This document shows, piece after piece, positions 1 through 9,717 of a stretch of DNA of 40,669 bases. This DNA comes from Candidatus Woesearchaeota archaeon (GTDB lineage Archaea; Nanobdellota; Nanobdellia; SCGC-AAA011-G17; GW2011-AR17). The notes under the pieces were generated by a model that saw nothing but the letters and a program-made list of their open reading frames with translations, did not search any database and was not told the origin of the DNA. How positions within the stretch are numbered: the first letter of the stretch is position 1; the number at the start of each line of letters is the position of its first letter. A program made the translations under genes and the position numbers. The DNA is taken from the NCBI GenBank assembly GCA_017608525.1, contig JAFCFS010000002.1, positions 1 to 40,669 on the forward strand. Reading direction: 5' to 3'.

Positions 1-10
1 AAATATTTTT

Positions 11-1126
11 ATGAAGATAGATGAAAAAGAACTCATTAGTCTTCTTTCTTCTCTTATAAAACAAAAAACGATTAATCCACCAGGAAATGAGTTCCTTGTT
101 GCAAAAATTGTTGAAAAATATTTTAGGAAGAATAAGATAAAATACAAGAAATACGAGAAAATTAAAGGAAGAACAAATCTGCTTGGGTTTATAGGAAAAG
201 GAAGGCCCAGCATAATGATTGCCTGCCATGCAGATGTTGTTCCTCCTGGAAAGGGTTGGAAAACTGATCCATTCAAACCAGTAATTAAAAATGGAAAGAT
301 CTTTGGTAGGGGTGCGGCAGACAATAAAGGGCCTCTAGCAGCAATGCTTGTGCTTGGAAAATTGCTTAAGAAAATAGAGAATCAATTAAAAGGAAGTGTA
401 ATTCTCGCCGTTGTTGCAGATGAAGAAAAGGGGTCAAAGTTTGGTATGTTATATTTGCTTGAAAATGGAATAATTAAACCAGATTATGCCATAATTCCAG
501 ATGTAGAAGGGAATATGAAAAAAATAATTATAGGCGAAAAAGGACTTATTCATATTAGAGTTACTGTTACAGGAAAACAAGCACACGCCTCAACCCCAAA
601 ATCAGGAATTAATGCAATTTATTTAATGAGCGATTTCATTGAGAAGCTTAAAAAATTCAAATTTAAATATAAGCCACACAAACTTTTTTCTCCACCAACT
701 TTAAATGTTGGAAAAATTTCTGGTGGTGTTGCACCGAATGTTGTTCCAGGAGAATGCGTTGCTGAAATAGACGTGAGGTATTTGCCATCACAAAATTATA
801 AAGAAATACTTAAAGAATTAAAAAATTTAGCTGGGAAAAATTTTAAGTTTGAAGTGATAATGCATGTGAAACCATCTGTAATTGAAGAGAAAAATATGCT
901 GCTGAATATTTTAATTAAGAACCTGAAAAAAATAGGGATACACCCGAAAATAAAAGGAATGGGGGGAGTAACAGTTTCTAAAAACCTAGTTCAAAAGGGA
1001 GTTATTTCTTTTGCGTTTGGCCCGGGCGATAAAGTTGCTCATACAGCTAACGAGTACATAAGAATAAAGGAACTAAAAAAATTTATCGAAGTTCTTTATT
1101 TAACAATTACTGAATTTTTAAAATAA
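11..1126 (+). CDS. M20-family metallopeptidase / ArgE-DapE-like deacylase
   Basis: 371-aa ORF; motifs ACHADVVPPG, GRGAADNKGPLAA, DEEKGS, HASTP typical of M20 peptidases. Confidence 0.9.
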   Translation: MKIDEKELISLLSSLIKQKTINPPGNEFLVAKIVEKYFRKNKIKYKKYEKIKGRTNLLGFIGKGRPSIMIACHADVVPPGKGWKTDPFKPVIKNGKIFGRGAADNKGPLAAMLVLGKLLKKIENQLKGSVILAVVADEEKGSKFGMLYLLENGIIKPDYAIIPDVEGNMKKIIIGEKGLIHIRVTVTGKQAHASTPKSGINAIYLMSDFIEKLKKFKFKYKPHKLFSPPTLNVGKISGGVAPNVVPGECVAEIDVRYLPSQNYKEILKELKNLAGKNFKFEVIMHVKPSVIEEKNMLLNILIKNLKKIGIHPKIKGMGGVTVSKNLVQKGVISFAFGPGDKVAHTANEYIRIKELKKFIEVLYLTITEFLK

Positions 1127-1231
1127 ATTTCTATAAAACTTATACTTTTACTTGTTAACCTTTTTAATTTAAAATCAAAAACTCATTAAAAAAACGATAA
1201 ATATTTAATTAAGTTGTATATTCAGAAATGC

Positions 1232-2365
1232 ATGGATAAGGTTTTAAAGCGTAAAAAAGAGGAGATGCTTTTTGTTCCTGAAGTTTTCTTCTTAAAAAAA
1301 GAAAATGAATCCCTAAAAAAAGAGATAAACAAGTTAAGGAGGGAATTGAACAAGTTTAAAAACAGCCCATTATTGGTTTGTGAATTAATTGACTTATTTA
1401 AGGATAAGGCTTTAATCAAAACAAACAATGGAAACCTTCTATATGTTGAAATTCTATCGCCACTTGAAAAAAGTTTGAAAAATGGAGATTTTGTTTTAGT
1501 TGAGCAAAGGTCCATGACTATTGTTGATGTTCTCAAGAATAAATCTTTGGAGGCAAATAAATTTTTAATGGTGGAAAAACCGAAAATCGATTGGAATGAT
1601 ATTGGTGGATTAGCAAACGAGATTAAGGAAATAAAGGAGGTTGTTGAACTTCCGCTAAAAAAACCGGGCTTGTTCAGGAAAGTTGGAATTGAGCCGCCGA
1701 GGGGGGTTTTACTTTACGGGCCATCAGGGTGTGGAAAAACTATGCTTGCCAAAGCTATAGCAAATTCAACAAATTCTACTTTTATAGAGATTGTTGCTTC
1801 GGAATTGGTTCAAAAGTATATTGGTGAAGGAGCAAAACTAGTTAAGAATGTTTTCAGGTTAGCAAGAGAAAACGCGCCAAGTATAATTTTTATAGACGAA
1901 ATTGATGCTATAGCTTCAAAAAGGTACTATGACGATATTTCTGGAGAAAAAGAAGTTCAAAGAACATTTATGCAGTTGCTTGCAGAAATTGATGGTTTTG
2001 ACCCTTTAGGGAATGTAAAGATAATAGGGGCAACAAATAGAATAGATGCTCTTGATCCGGCATTATTGAGACCGGGAAGGCTCGATAGACTTATAGAGGT
2101 AAAAATTCCTAACCAAAAAGGAAGGGAAGAGATATTTAAAATCTATACAAAAAAGATGAATCTAGGAAAAATAAATCTAAAGGAACTAGCTAAAATGACA
2201 AACCAATTTACAGGGGCTGAAATAAAAGCAGTTTGTACAGAAGCAGGATATTTTGCAATACGTGAAAATAGGACAGAAGTGAAGCAGGAAGATTTTGTTA
2301 AGGCTATAAATAAAGTAAAGGAAATTGAAGAGGAAAACAAGGAGTACATGAAGGTATTTGGCTAG
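1232..2365 (+). CDS. Proteasome-activating nucleotidase (PAN)-like AAA ATPase
   Basis: N-terminal coiled coil, OB-like segment, AAA module (GPSGCGKT, IIFIDEIDAIASKR, GATNRIDALDPALLRPGRLDR). Track ORF starts at TTG 1214; ATG 1232 about 26 nt after a TATA-like ataaatattt is more likely. Confidence 0.9.
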   Translation: MDKVLKRKKEEMLFVPEVFFLKKENESLKKEINKLRRELNKFKNSPLLVCELIDLFKDKALIKTNNGNLLYVEILSPLEKSLKNGDFVLVEQRSMTIVDVLKNKSLEANKFLMVEKPKIDWNDIGGLANEIKEIKEVVELPLKKPGLFRKVGIEPPRGVLLYGPSGCGKTMLAKAIANSTNSTFIEIVASELVQKYIGEGAKLVKNVFRLARENAPSIIFIDEIDAIASKRYYDDISGEKEVQRTFMQLLAEIDGFDPLGNVKIIGATNRIDALDPALLRPGRLDRLIEVKIPNQKGREEIFKIYTKKMNLGKINLKELAKMTNQFTGAEIKAVCTEAGYFAIRENRTEVKQEDFVKAINKVKEIEEENKEYMKVFG

Positions 2366-3087
2366 TAATCTCTATTTTTTAGTGTTTCTATAACAAGTTG
2401 CGCCAATCCTTTCTTGTTAAAAATTATATTTTTTAGATTTGCTCCCCTTTTAAGTTCTCCATTTTTAAAATGAATATACGTTAATCCATAATAGTTTCCT
2501 TCATTTAAATTCTCTACAAGTTTTAGTTCCTCTTCGATACTTTTTTTTGAAGGACAAAGAAATTCACAGCTTTCGAAAATGTCATCTGTTGTTTCATAAA
2601 CTTTCCACGCACCATCTTCTTTGTACTCTACCCAACGGTGAGCCCCAGAAACATCCTCAGTTGAAACATACCCGGTTACTAGCCTAACTTTATCCTTTAG
2701 ATGATTAAGGCCCAATTTTTCTACAATATACAAATAATTGCTATAAACAAAAATTGAATAAAAACTACAGTCAGCTTCCCCTTTTTCAAAAGCATCCCTT
2801 CGTTCTTTAAAGGGGAAATCTATGTGCGGAACATAGGTAAGATATTTTGCAGTTACTAGGTGTGCTAGTTTTAAAACCGATAATGGAGTTTTTAAGTCGT
2901 CTTTTAAAAATTTAAGATAGAGATCTGTCTTGCACAATTTTTGAATCTTCTTGCTTTTTATGGCCTTTTTAACATAGATTGGAGGTATAGAATAGTGAAT
3001 TAAAGGATATGCATAACGATCAAACAGAAAAAGTGAAAACAAAACATACAAGATTTTTTTCAATTTTTTTCTTTTCATGCATTTCAT
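2362..3087 (-). CDS. Membrane-anchored transglutaminase-like (TGc) domain protein
   Basis: N-terminal hydrophobic segment; ADCSFYSIFVYS (Cys), GAHRWVEYKEDGAWKVYETTDD (His/Asp) fit a transglutaminase-like triad. Confidence 0.7.
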   Translation of the reverse strand: MKCMKRKKLKKILYVLFSLFLFDRYAYPLIHYSIPPIYVKKAIKSKKIQKLCKTDLYLKFLKDDLKTPLSVLKLAHLVTAKYLTYVPHIDFPFKERRDAFEKGEADCSFYSIFVYSNYLYIVEKLGLNHLKDKVRLVTGYVSTEDVSGAHRWVEYKEDGAWKVYETTDDIFESCEFLCPSKKSIEEELKLVENLNEGNYYGLTYIHFKNGELKRGANLKNIIFNKKGLAQLVIETLKNRDY

Positions 3088-3159
3088 TTTTGCGTTTCAT
3101 TTTTTAAAAGTTTTCCAAATTTAGCAAATTTTTTATATGTTTTTTATTCTGATTTTCTT

Positions 3160-3942
3160 ATGAAGGTTATTAAAATACCAATATCAAAAGGAGCGTTGGG
3201 AAAAAATGACGGTTGCGAAAAAGCTCCTGATTTTGTTGTTAAAAAATTTACTGAAGAAATATGGTGTAAAGAATCTGAAGATATCTTGCCGAAAATAGAA
3301 GTTGGAAATGTAGAAACAGTTGGAGATTTAAAAAAAGATCACGAAACAATTTACAAAAAAGCAAAGGAAAATGGATATCCAGCATTTTACATAGGAGGGG
3401 ACCATTCAATAACATATCCTTTATTTAAGGCATTCTCTGAAAATTTTGAAAACCCTGGATTGATAGTTTTTGATGCACACCCCGATGTCTACAAAGAGCA
3501 CGATTTTGTTACACATCAAGATTGGTTATTCTACTTAGTTGAGGAGGGAACCCTAAAAAAAGAAAACATTGTTTTGGTTGGTTTAAGAAATTGGGATCCA
3601 AAAGAGATAGAGTTTCTAAAAAATATGAAAATTGCATATTTTACAGCCAAAAATATTTTTAAAAATGTAGAAAATGTTTGCGATTTTTTGATGGAAAAGG
3701 CGAGAAGCTTTGATGGGTTTTATTTAAGCATAGACATAGATAGCATCGATCCTGCATTTGCTCCCGGAACTGGTTATATAGAGCCTGCAGGATTGAGTTC
3801 AAGAGAATTATTGTATTTTGTCCAGAGACTAAAAATATTAAAGAATCTTTTTGCAATAGATTTGGTTGAGATAAATCCAGATAAGGATATTAACGAATTA
3901 ACAATTAAACTCGGCGCCAGAATTTTGGGTGAATTGATATGA
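3160..3942 (+). CDS. Arginase/agmatinase (ureohydrolase) family protein
   Basis: IGGDHSITYP, VFDAHPDVY, SIDIDSIDPAFAPGTGYIEPAG motifs. Confidence 0.9.
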   Translation: MKVIKIPISKGALGKNDGCEKAPDFVVKKFTEEIWCKESEDILPKIEVGNVETVGDLKKDHETIYKKAKENGYPAFYIGGDHSITYPLFKAFSENFENPGLIVFDAHPDVYKEHDFVTHQDWLFYLVEEGTLKKENIVLVGLRNWDPKEIEFLKNMKIAYFTAKNIFKNVENVCDFLMEKARSFDGFYLSIDIDSIDPAFAPGTGYIEPAGLSSRELLYFVQRLKILKNLFAIDLVEINPDKDINELTIKLGARILGELI

Positions 3943-4490
3943 GGCTATTTATTTCAATAGAACTGCCGAAAGAGATTAGAGATTATCTTGAAGAACTTAA
4001 GTCTACACTAAGGAGACTTCCAGCAAAAATTAAATGGGTTGCAAAGAAAAATTTACACATAACTCTAAAATTTCTTGGGGAAGTTGAGGATAAAAAAATT
4101 GAAATCTTAAAAAAAAGGTTAGAAAATATTAAAACAAACCCATTTGAGATAGAACTTAGCAGAATAGGTTTTTTTCCGAGTAGCAATTATATAAGAGTAA
4201 TATGGGTTGGTGTTATACCTGAAGAGAACGTTATAAGACTCCAAAGAATGATTGATGGGGAATTAATTGACATGTTTCCAGGAGAGCAAAGATTCGAAGC
4301 GCACATAACAATAGGAAGGGTAAAATTCATAAAGGACAGGGAAAAATTCGTTAAAGAACTCAGCGATGTTCGAATTAAAAATATAAAATTCCGCGTGAAT
4401 AATTTTAAATTGATGAAGAGCACTCTAAGAAGGGAAGGACCAATCTATGAAGAGATTGCATCATTTGAGCTTAAAAATTTTCATCAATAA
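3939..4490 (+). CDS. thpR: RNA 2',3'-cyclic phosphodiesterase (2'-5' RNA ligase family)
   Basis: Two HxTx motifs, HITLKFLGEV and HITIGRVK; MRLFISIELP N-terminus; ATGA overlap with upstream gene. Confidence 0.9.
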   Translation: MRLFISIELPKEIRDYLEELKSTLRRLPAKIKWVAKKNLHITLKFLGEVEDKKIEILKKRLENIKTNPFEIELSRIGFFPSSNYIRVIWVGVIPEENVIRLQRMIDGELIDMFPGEQRFEAHITIGRVKFIKDREKFVKELSDVRIKNIKFRVNNFKLMKSTLRREGPIYEEIASFELKNFHQ

Positions 4491-5100
4491 CTTTAGTTAT
4501 TTCTTCAGCTTTTTTCTTTCCTATTTTCTCAACCTTCATCAAATCTTCCTTTTTTGCATTAAATAAATTTTTAATACTCTTGAATTCTTTTAGCAATTTT
4601 TTAGCAAGCTTCGGCCCTATTCCGGGAAGTGACTCAACAACCAATTGCTGCCTTTCCTTCAAACTTAGTGGTTTCCTTTTTGCAAGAATTCCGAATTCCT
4701 CTTTTTGACGAGATTTTCTTTTTGCTATTGTATACAAAAGTGATGCAGTATCCCTATAATTTCTGGTAGGAATTATGGGTATTTTAAAATCTATAGCTAT
4801 TGAAGCCAACATCCCTCTTATAGCGTTTGGGTGGAGACTTCTTATAGTGTAAATATTATCTTCCCCTTCGATAATAAGGATAGCACTTTCGAAATTCTCT
4901 TTAAGCATCCCTAACTGCCTGATAAGCCTTTTGTCTACTATTGAATTAACAAAATCCTGAATAGTTTTTCTTTCAATTGCTGTATCTCCTATTATGAAAT
5001 CGGCCAAATCTAATTTTTTATACTCTATTACAATTCCCTTCTTTGCCAGTTCCTTTCCTATCCCCGAGCTTCTTTCCCTTTTATCAATTATGACCTTCAC
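4471..5100 (-). CDS. XPF/Hef-type ERCC4 nuclease with C-terminal HhH
   Basis: IIDKRERSSG...IERKTIQDFVNSIVDKRL nuclease motif plus LPGIGPKLAKKLLKEF helix-hairpin-helix. Confidence 0.9.
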   Translation of the reverse strand: MKVIIDKRERSSGIGKELAKKGIVIEYKKLDLADFIIGDTAIERKTIQDFVNSIVDKRLIRQLGMLKENFESAILIIEGEDNIYTIRSLHPNAIRGMLASIAIDFKIPIIPTRNYRDTASLLYTIAKRKSRQKEEFGILAKRKPLSLKERQQLVVESLPGIGPKLAKKLLKEFKSIKNLFNAKKEDLMKVEKIGKKKAEEITKVIDENF

Positions 5101-5152
5101 AAAACTTCAATTTTTTGAGAAATTTTATAAATATTTCCAAATTCTGTTTCAT

Positions 5153-6124
5153 GTGTATAGAAAATTTAAGAAGTTTGGTCTGGTAGCTGTAACATCAATA
5201 ATGTTTGGTGGCTGTATTAAACACATCGATCTATATTTAAAAAACGATTGTAGAATGGCTTGCAAAAAGAAAAACAAAAAAGAGGGCCTCCTAAGGAAAA
5301 TAATTAACCCATTTCTTGAGATATTTGATGATTATGAAAAAAGAACACTTTATTTGAAATCTGATTCAACTCTCGAAGAACTTGTTAATGGAAAAAACTA
5401 TAGGGATAAGGTAAGGATAAAATTTTACGGTACTTTCGGAGGTTTTATTGGTCCATTAAGGGAATATTTTCTGAAGGATTTGGTTGAGATGGCAATAATA
5501 TACAAAGATGATGTTTTGCTTCTTGACGCTGGCTCCATTGATGTTGTTTGTGATAGAGAAGTTTTTAATGAAATTGATGCCATACTTATTTCACATACAC
5601 ATTTTGATCACATCTGGCATCTTTACGGAGTATATAAAAATTTGAGAAAGGAGGGAAAAGAGGTTAAAATTTATTCCCCTCAAAAAGTTCCTTTCTGGAA
5701 TCTGGCTAAAAATGTATCAACCAATATACCAAAGAAAATTAAATCTTTTGAAATAGAATACATAGAAACAAAGCATGATATAAAATGCTACGCCTATAAA
5801 ATTAAGGTAAATGGAAAAGTCATTGGGTATACAGGTGATACGGCCTATTTTGAAGAGTTGGCAGATTTCTTTAAAGATGCGGATGTAATAATAACTGAGG
5901 CAAGTTTGTTAGAAAAGCCAAGGCATATTGATGAAAAGATGGGGATATTTAATAGGCATATGAGTCCACAGTCTGTTATTAAACTTGCAAAAAAAGCAAA
6001 TCCGAAACTCATTGTTTTAACACACTTCAATAATCTCTCACCGAAAAAATTTAAAAAAGCAGTTGAAAAAGAATTCGAAAGAGTAATATACGCTACAAAT
6101 GGGTTAGAATTAATAATTGATTAA
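5153..6124 (+). CDS. MBL-fold metallohydrolase (RNase Z-like)
   Basis: SHTHFDH, GYTGDTAYF, VLTHFNN motifs; start is uncertain (GTG 5153 or ATG 5201); the track ORF start at 4994 overlaps the opposing gene. Confidence 0.8.
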   Translation: MYRKFKKFGLVAVTSIMFGGCIKHIDLYLKNDCRMACKKKNKKEGLLRKIINPFLEIFDDYEKRTLYLKSDSTLEELVNGKNYRDKVRIKFYGTFGGFIGPLREYFLKDLVEMAIIYKDDVLLLDAGSIDVVCDREVFNEIDAILISHTHFDHIWHLYGVYKNLRKEGKEVKIYSPQKVPFWNLAKNVSTNIPKKIKSFEIEYIETKHDIKCYAYKIKVNGKVIGYTGDTAYFEELADFFKDADVIITEASLLEKPRHIDEKMGIFNRHMSPQSVIKLAKKANPKLIVLTHFNNLSPKKFKKAVEKEFERVIYATNGLELIID

Positions 6125-7629
6125 AAGAAATCCAATAGATTTAGTTTTCTTGCTTCCCTTTCCTTCCCCATCTTTTTTAAAACAGACCTCATTAATTTTT
6201 CCTTTCTCTTTGCGCTCCAATAATAGGCTTGATCTCTGCTATTTTTTGTCATAAGAAAGATTATTTTTCCACTCTGTGTCCTTCCAACCCTGCCTATTCT
6301 TTGTATCTTTCTTATTTCGCTTGGAACAATGTCGAAAAATATTGCAACTTTCGCACTTGTTACATCAAGGCCTTCCTCTATGATGCATGTCCCAACAAGG
6401 ATATTGTATTTGCCATTTGCGAAATCTCTCAGCCTTTCAATTTGTTCCTTTTGAGTCATTCCCTCCCTTTGTCCAACAAGCTTAACTGGTTTTACATTTT
6501 TAATTTTTGAGAGTACTTTGACAATCTCTTCAACTGTTGTTCTATAATTTGCAAAAATCATTATTTTTGTGTTTTTATCCCTTTCAAATTCCTTTTTAAC
6601 AATTTCTATGAGCTTTTCCATTTTAGGATGGTTTATCCCTTTATCTAAGAGTTTTTTTGTTAAAGCTTTTGCCTCTATTACATTCTTATCAAAATTAATG
6701 CATGTTGCAGTTCTTCCAACCCCCTTCTCCAGTTTTTCCCAGTATTCTTGTAATGGAATTAAACCTTGGGTTTCTAGAAGTTCGGAAGCATAGCTCAATT
6801 TCAGTGCTTGGCTTGTTAGAGAAATTGCAGAATAATACGCTTTATAACCTTTCTTTACCTTCTTTAAAAACTCATTTTGGTAAACAATTAAATCTTTTTT
6901 TGTTATTTGGCTTGGAGCTTTATTTACATCAAAATTTTTTAATTTTTCAACCCTTTCTTTATAACTTTTTTTAATCAATTTATTTATTTTTTTCATTCCT
7001 TCTGGCAATTCAATCGGTACCCACTCGAACACTTTCTCCTTTATATAATATTTAAGGTCCTCATCTCTTTCAGTTCTTATTTCAACAGCATCTATTCCCA
7101 AATTACTGCAAATTTCATCTATTTTTTCTTTTGTCCCGCCAGGAGAAGCTGTAAGCGCAAGAACCTTAAATTCTCTTGCTTGTCTTTTATACTCATTAGC
7201 TATATAAACATATGCATAATCTTGAACACCATGATGTGCTTCGTCAAATACTACAAGGCTTACATTGCTTAAACTTATTCTTCCTTCAACTAAATCATTT
7301 TTTATGCATTGAGGTGTTGAAAAAACAAGCCTTGAGTTTTCCCAAATTTTTTTTCTGTTTTTTGGTTTGATTTTTCCAGTTATCAAAGCAAATTCTTTTT
7401 TTTCCAAATTTATGTAATTCTTAAAAGTTGTGTAATGTTGCGCTACTAAAGGCCTTGATGGAGCAAGCACCAATATTTTTGACTTTGGATATTTCTTTAT
7501 TCTTTCTATAGCAAGCAAAACAGCAATCAAAGTCTTTCCTGTTCCTGTTGGCAAAACAACCAAACAATTATTTTTTATGCATGTGTTTAGTATATTTTCT
7601 TGGTAAAGTCTCGGTTTTGGTGTATGCAT
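6121..7629 (-). CDS. Hef-type SF2 helicase (stand-alone helicase half)
   Basis: LPTGTGKTLIA, VVFDEAHHGVQDYAY, LTASPGG, RIGRVGRTQSGK; C-terminus stops after the helicase with no ERCC4 domain. Confidence 0.9.
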   Translation of the reverse strand: MHTPKPRLYQENILNTCIKNNCLVVLPTGTGKTLIAVLLAIERIKKYPKSKILVLAPSRPLVAQHYTTFKNYINLEKKEFALITGKIKPKNRKKIWENSRLVFSTPQCIKNDLVEGRISLSNVSLVVFDEAHHGVQDYAYVYIANEYKRQAREFKVLALTASPGGTKEKIDEICSNLGIDAVEIRTERDEDLKYYIKEKVFEWVPIELPEGMKKINKLIKKSYKERVEKLKNFDVNKAPSQITKKDLIVYQNEFLKKVKKGYKAYYSAISLTSQALKLSYASELLETQGLIPLQEYWEKLEKGVGRTATCINFDKNVIEAKALTKKLLDKGINHPKMEKLIEIVKKEFERDKNTKIMIFANYRTTVEEIVKVLSKIKNVKPVKLVGQREGMTQKEQIERLRDFANGKYNILVGTCIIEEGLDVTSAKVAIFFDIVPSEIRKIQRIGRVGRTQSGKIIFLMTKNSRDQAYYWSAKRKEKLMRSVLKKMGKEREARKLNLLDFF

Positions 7630-7679
7630 GAATCTAACTTATAAAAATATTTATATAAATTTTCTCTTTATTTTTTAAT

Positions 7680-7955
7680 ATGCTAACCAGACTTTTGGCA
7701 TTCATGGATTTAATGACAGCTTTAGTGCTATTTTCTTTAAGCCATACTTCTGAAAGAGTTTTTATTATTTTGGCTTGGGTTTGTGTGTGTTACGTACTTT
7801 TCAAGGGATTGATTTTTTTAAGATCTTTTGCAAGCATAATAGATTTATTTTCCATACCATTTATCATCCTTGCGATTTTCAGTAGCTACAGCATAATCAC
7901 TTACCTGTTTGTCATATGGTTTTTGCAGAAATCAATATTGAGTTTTATTTCTTAG
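7680..7955 (+). CDS. Small multi-TM membrane protein, unknown function
   Basis: 91-aa hydrophobic ORF directly after a TATA-rich divergent intergenic region. Confidence 0.6.
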   Translation: MLTRLLAFMDLMTALVLFSLSHTSERVFIILAWVCVCYVLFKGLIFLRSFASIIDLFSIPFIILAIFSSYSIITYLFVIWFLQKSILSFIS

Positions 7956-8919
7956 CCTTAAATGCTGCAGATTCAACTTTTTTGTCTATGTGAACATCTT
8001 TTAGCATGTTCTCCTTTTTTATTTGTTCAGCTACCATATTAACTGCTTCATCAAAAGTTCTTCCAGCTATAAGGCCGCTTGCTATGGCCTTTCCAGGTGC
8101 TGCACCCTTGAAAACATTAAGAAATTCAGCAGGAATCATCATTTTTGCCCCCTTCATATTTTCAAGAGCTTTTATGTAGAGATAGTTTATTGTTCTATCA
8201 TTGAAATTCTTTGTTGCTTCTCCCAATGCTTTAATAACTATTCTTCTTGCTTCTGCTGTAAATCGCTTCGCTTCCAAATTCGCTCTAGAAACCCTTATCT
8301 GCTTTAATGCTTCCATGACTTGCCTTGGGGGTTCAATCTTCTCTACCTCTATATTGTGGACTTTTATTCCCCACCTCCCTTCAACAACCCTATTCATACT
8401 TTCCCTTAACTTTTCAAATATTTTTTCCGCGTTTACAATTAATTGAGTAAATGTAAATTCAGCACATATGTCTCTTATTCTACTAAGAACAAAATCATGG
8501 AGAGCACTTTTATAGTTTCTTACATTTAATATTACTTTTCTAGCATTTTGGATTGAAAAATAAAGAAGTGTTGATAAATTAACCTCAAGACCTTCACTTG
8601 TTATTGTTGGGACAGTAATGTAATCCTTTTGTTCTCTCATATCAACAACTGCACCAATTTTTTCCATCCAAGGTATAACAAAAGTCCATCCTCCCGAAGA
8701 TGCCCTATGGAATCTTCCCCACCTGTATATCAAAGCAACCTCGTATGGTTCAAATTTCCTAAGCATAAGTTTCAAAACTATTCCTATGAAAACAACCCCA
8801 CCAAAAAAGAAAATTACCGGAAAAAGCAATTTGAAATGTATGAGTATTAAAATAAATGCTAAAATTACACCTATGACAATAAACAACCAAACCATAAATT
8901 CTAAAATAGGGCTTGTCAT
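7945..8919 (-). CDS. SPFH/stomatin (band 7) family membrane protein
   Basis: N-terminal TM hairpin, RWGRFHRASSGGWTFVIPWMEKIGAVVDMREQ, VEKIEPPRQVMEAL. Confidence 0.88.
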   Translation of the reverse strand: MTSPILEFMVWLFIVIGVILAFILILIHFKLLFPVIFFFGGVVFIGIVLKLMLRKFEPYEVALIYRWGRFHRASSGGWTFVIPWMEKIGAVVDMREQKDYITVPTITSEGLEVNLSTLLYFSIQNARKVILNVRNYKSALHDFVLSRIRDICAEFTFTQLIVNAEKIFEKLRESMNRVVEGRWGIKVHNIEVEKIEPPRQVMEALKQIRVSRANLEAKRFTAEARRIVIKALGEATKNFNDRTINYLYIKALENMKGAKMMIPAEFLNVFKGAAPGKAIASGLIAGRTFDEAVNMVAEQIKKENMLKDVHIDKKVESAAFKAKK

Positions 8920-8940
8920 TTAAAAATTTTGTGTAGTAAA

Positions 8941-9717
8941 TTATTTATACAATCTCCAGAAAAAAAGAAAAACAAGCAATATGGCAAGAAGAAGGGCGAG
9001 AAGCAGTGCACCAAAACTTCCGATAAATTTCATAAATAAAGTTACGCATAGAATAAAAACGAACGAGAAAATATAAATTGGTACTGAACCGACAAGTACC
9101 TTAAATCCATCGAGCTCTGGAAAAGGAAGCATATGGAAAAGAGCAATCCATGAGTTAATTAAAACTATACTATCAAACATACCATTGAAATTTATTGTAC
9201 TAAAGGCTATTGCTATAAATATGTTAACTAATGGTCCTGCTATTGCTATCTTAGCTTCTTCAAAATCGGTTACATGAATAAATCTTTTTCCAAATCTGCT
9301 AATTCTTTTCATGAACAATTTATAGCTTTCTACAGTTGCAAAATAAAACCTTCCATTGGTGAAAATTGCAAATAAAATCGGTAGTATAATCCCCAAGGGA
9401 AAAGATTCGATTACAAACTTTTTTCCAAATATGCTAATTTTCTTCGGATATTTTGGTTCGGCAAGCGACAGTTTTTTAATCCCCCAAACTCTATGTTCAA
9501 CAGCCAAACCATATCTTTTGGCAACATATTTATGGGCTATGTTGTGTAAATAAATGCTTATCGCAGAAATCACCAAAACTTTGAAGAAATTCGTTATCCA
9601 AAAGCTAAATTCAAATACCGGCCTGCCATCATTATAACCGAAAACAATAGCTAGAACAAGAACGGTAAAGATAAAATTTATTGCTTCTGTTTTACTAAGC
9701 TTTAGCATCTTTTTCAA
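8941..9717 (-). CDS. Site-2-protease-like (M50-like) membrane protein with altered active-site motif
   Basis: IYLHNIAHKYVAKRYG (HNxxH in place of HExxH), AIAGPLVNIFIA, NSWIALFHMLPFPELDGFKV. Confidence 0.75.
   Translation of the reverse strand: MKKMLKLSKTEAINFIFTVLVLAIVFGYNDGRPVFEFSFWITNFFKVLVISAISIYLHNIAHKYVAKRYGLAVEHRVWGIKKLSLAEPKYPKKISIFGKKFVIESFPLGIILPILFAIFTNGRFYFATVESYKLFMKRISRFGKRFIHVTDFEEAKIAIAGPLVNIFIAIAFSTINFNGMFDSIVLINSWIALFHMLPFPELDGFKVLVGSVPIYIFSFVFILCVTLFMKFIGSFGALLLALLLAILLVFLFFWRLYK

Noticed and set aside
4994-5152. Upstream extension of the MBL-fold ORF
   Set aside because: Overlaps the ERCC4 nuclease gene start and spans its promoter region; later starts fit better
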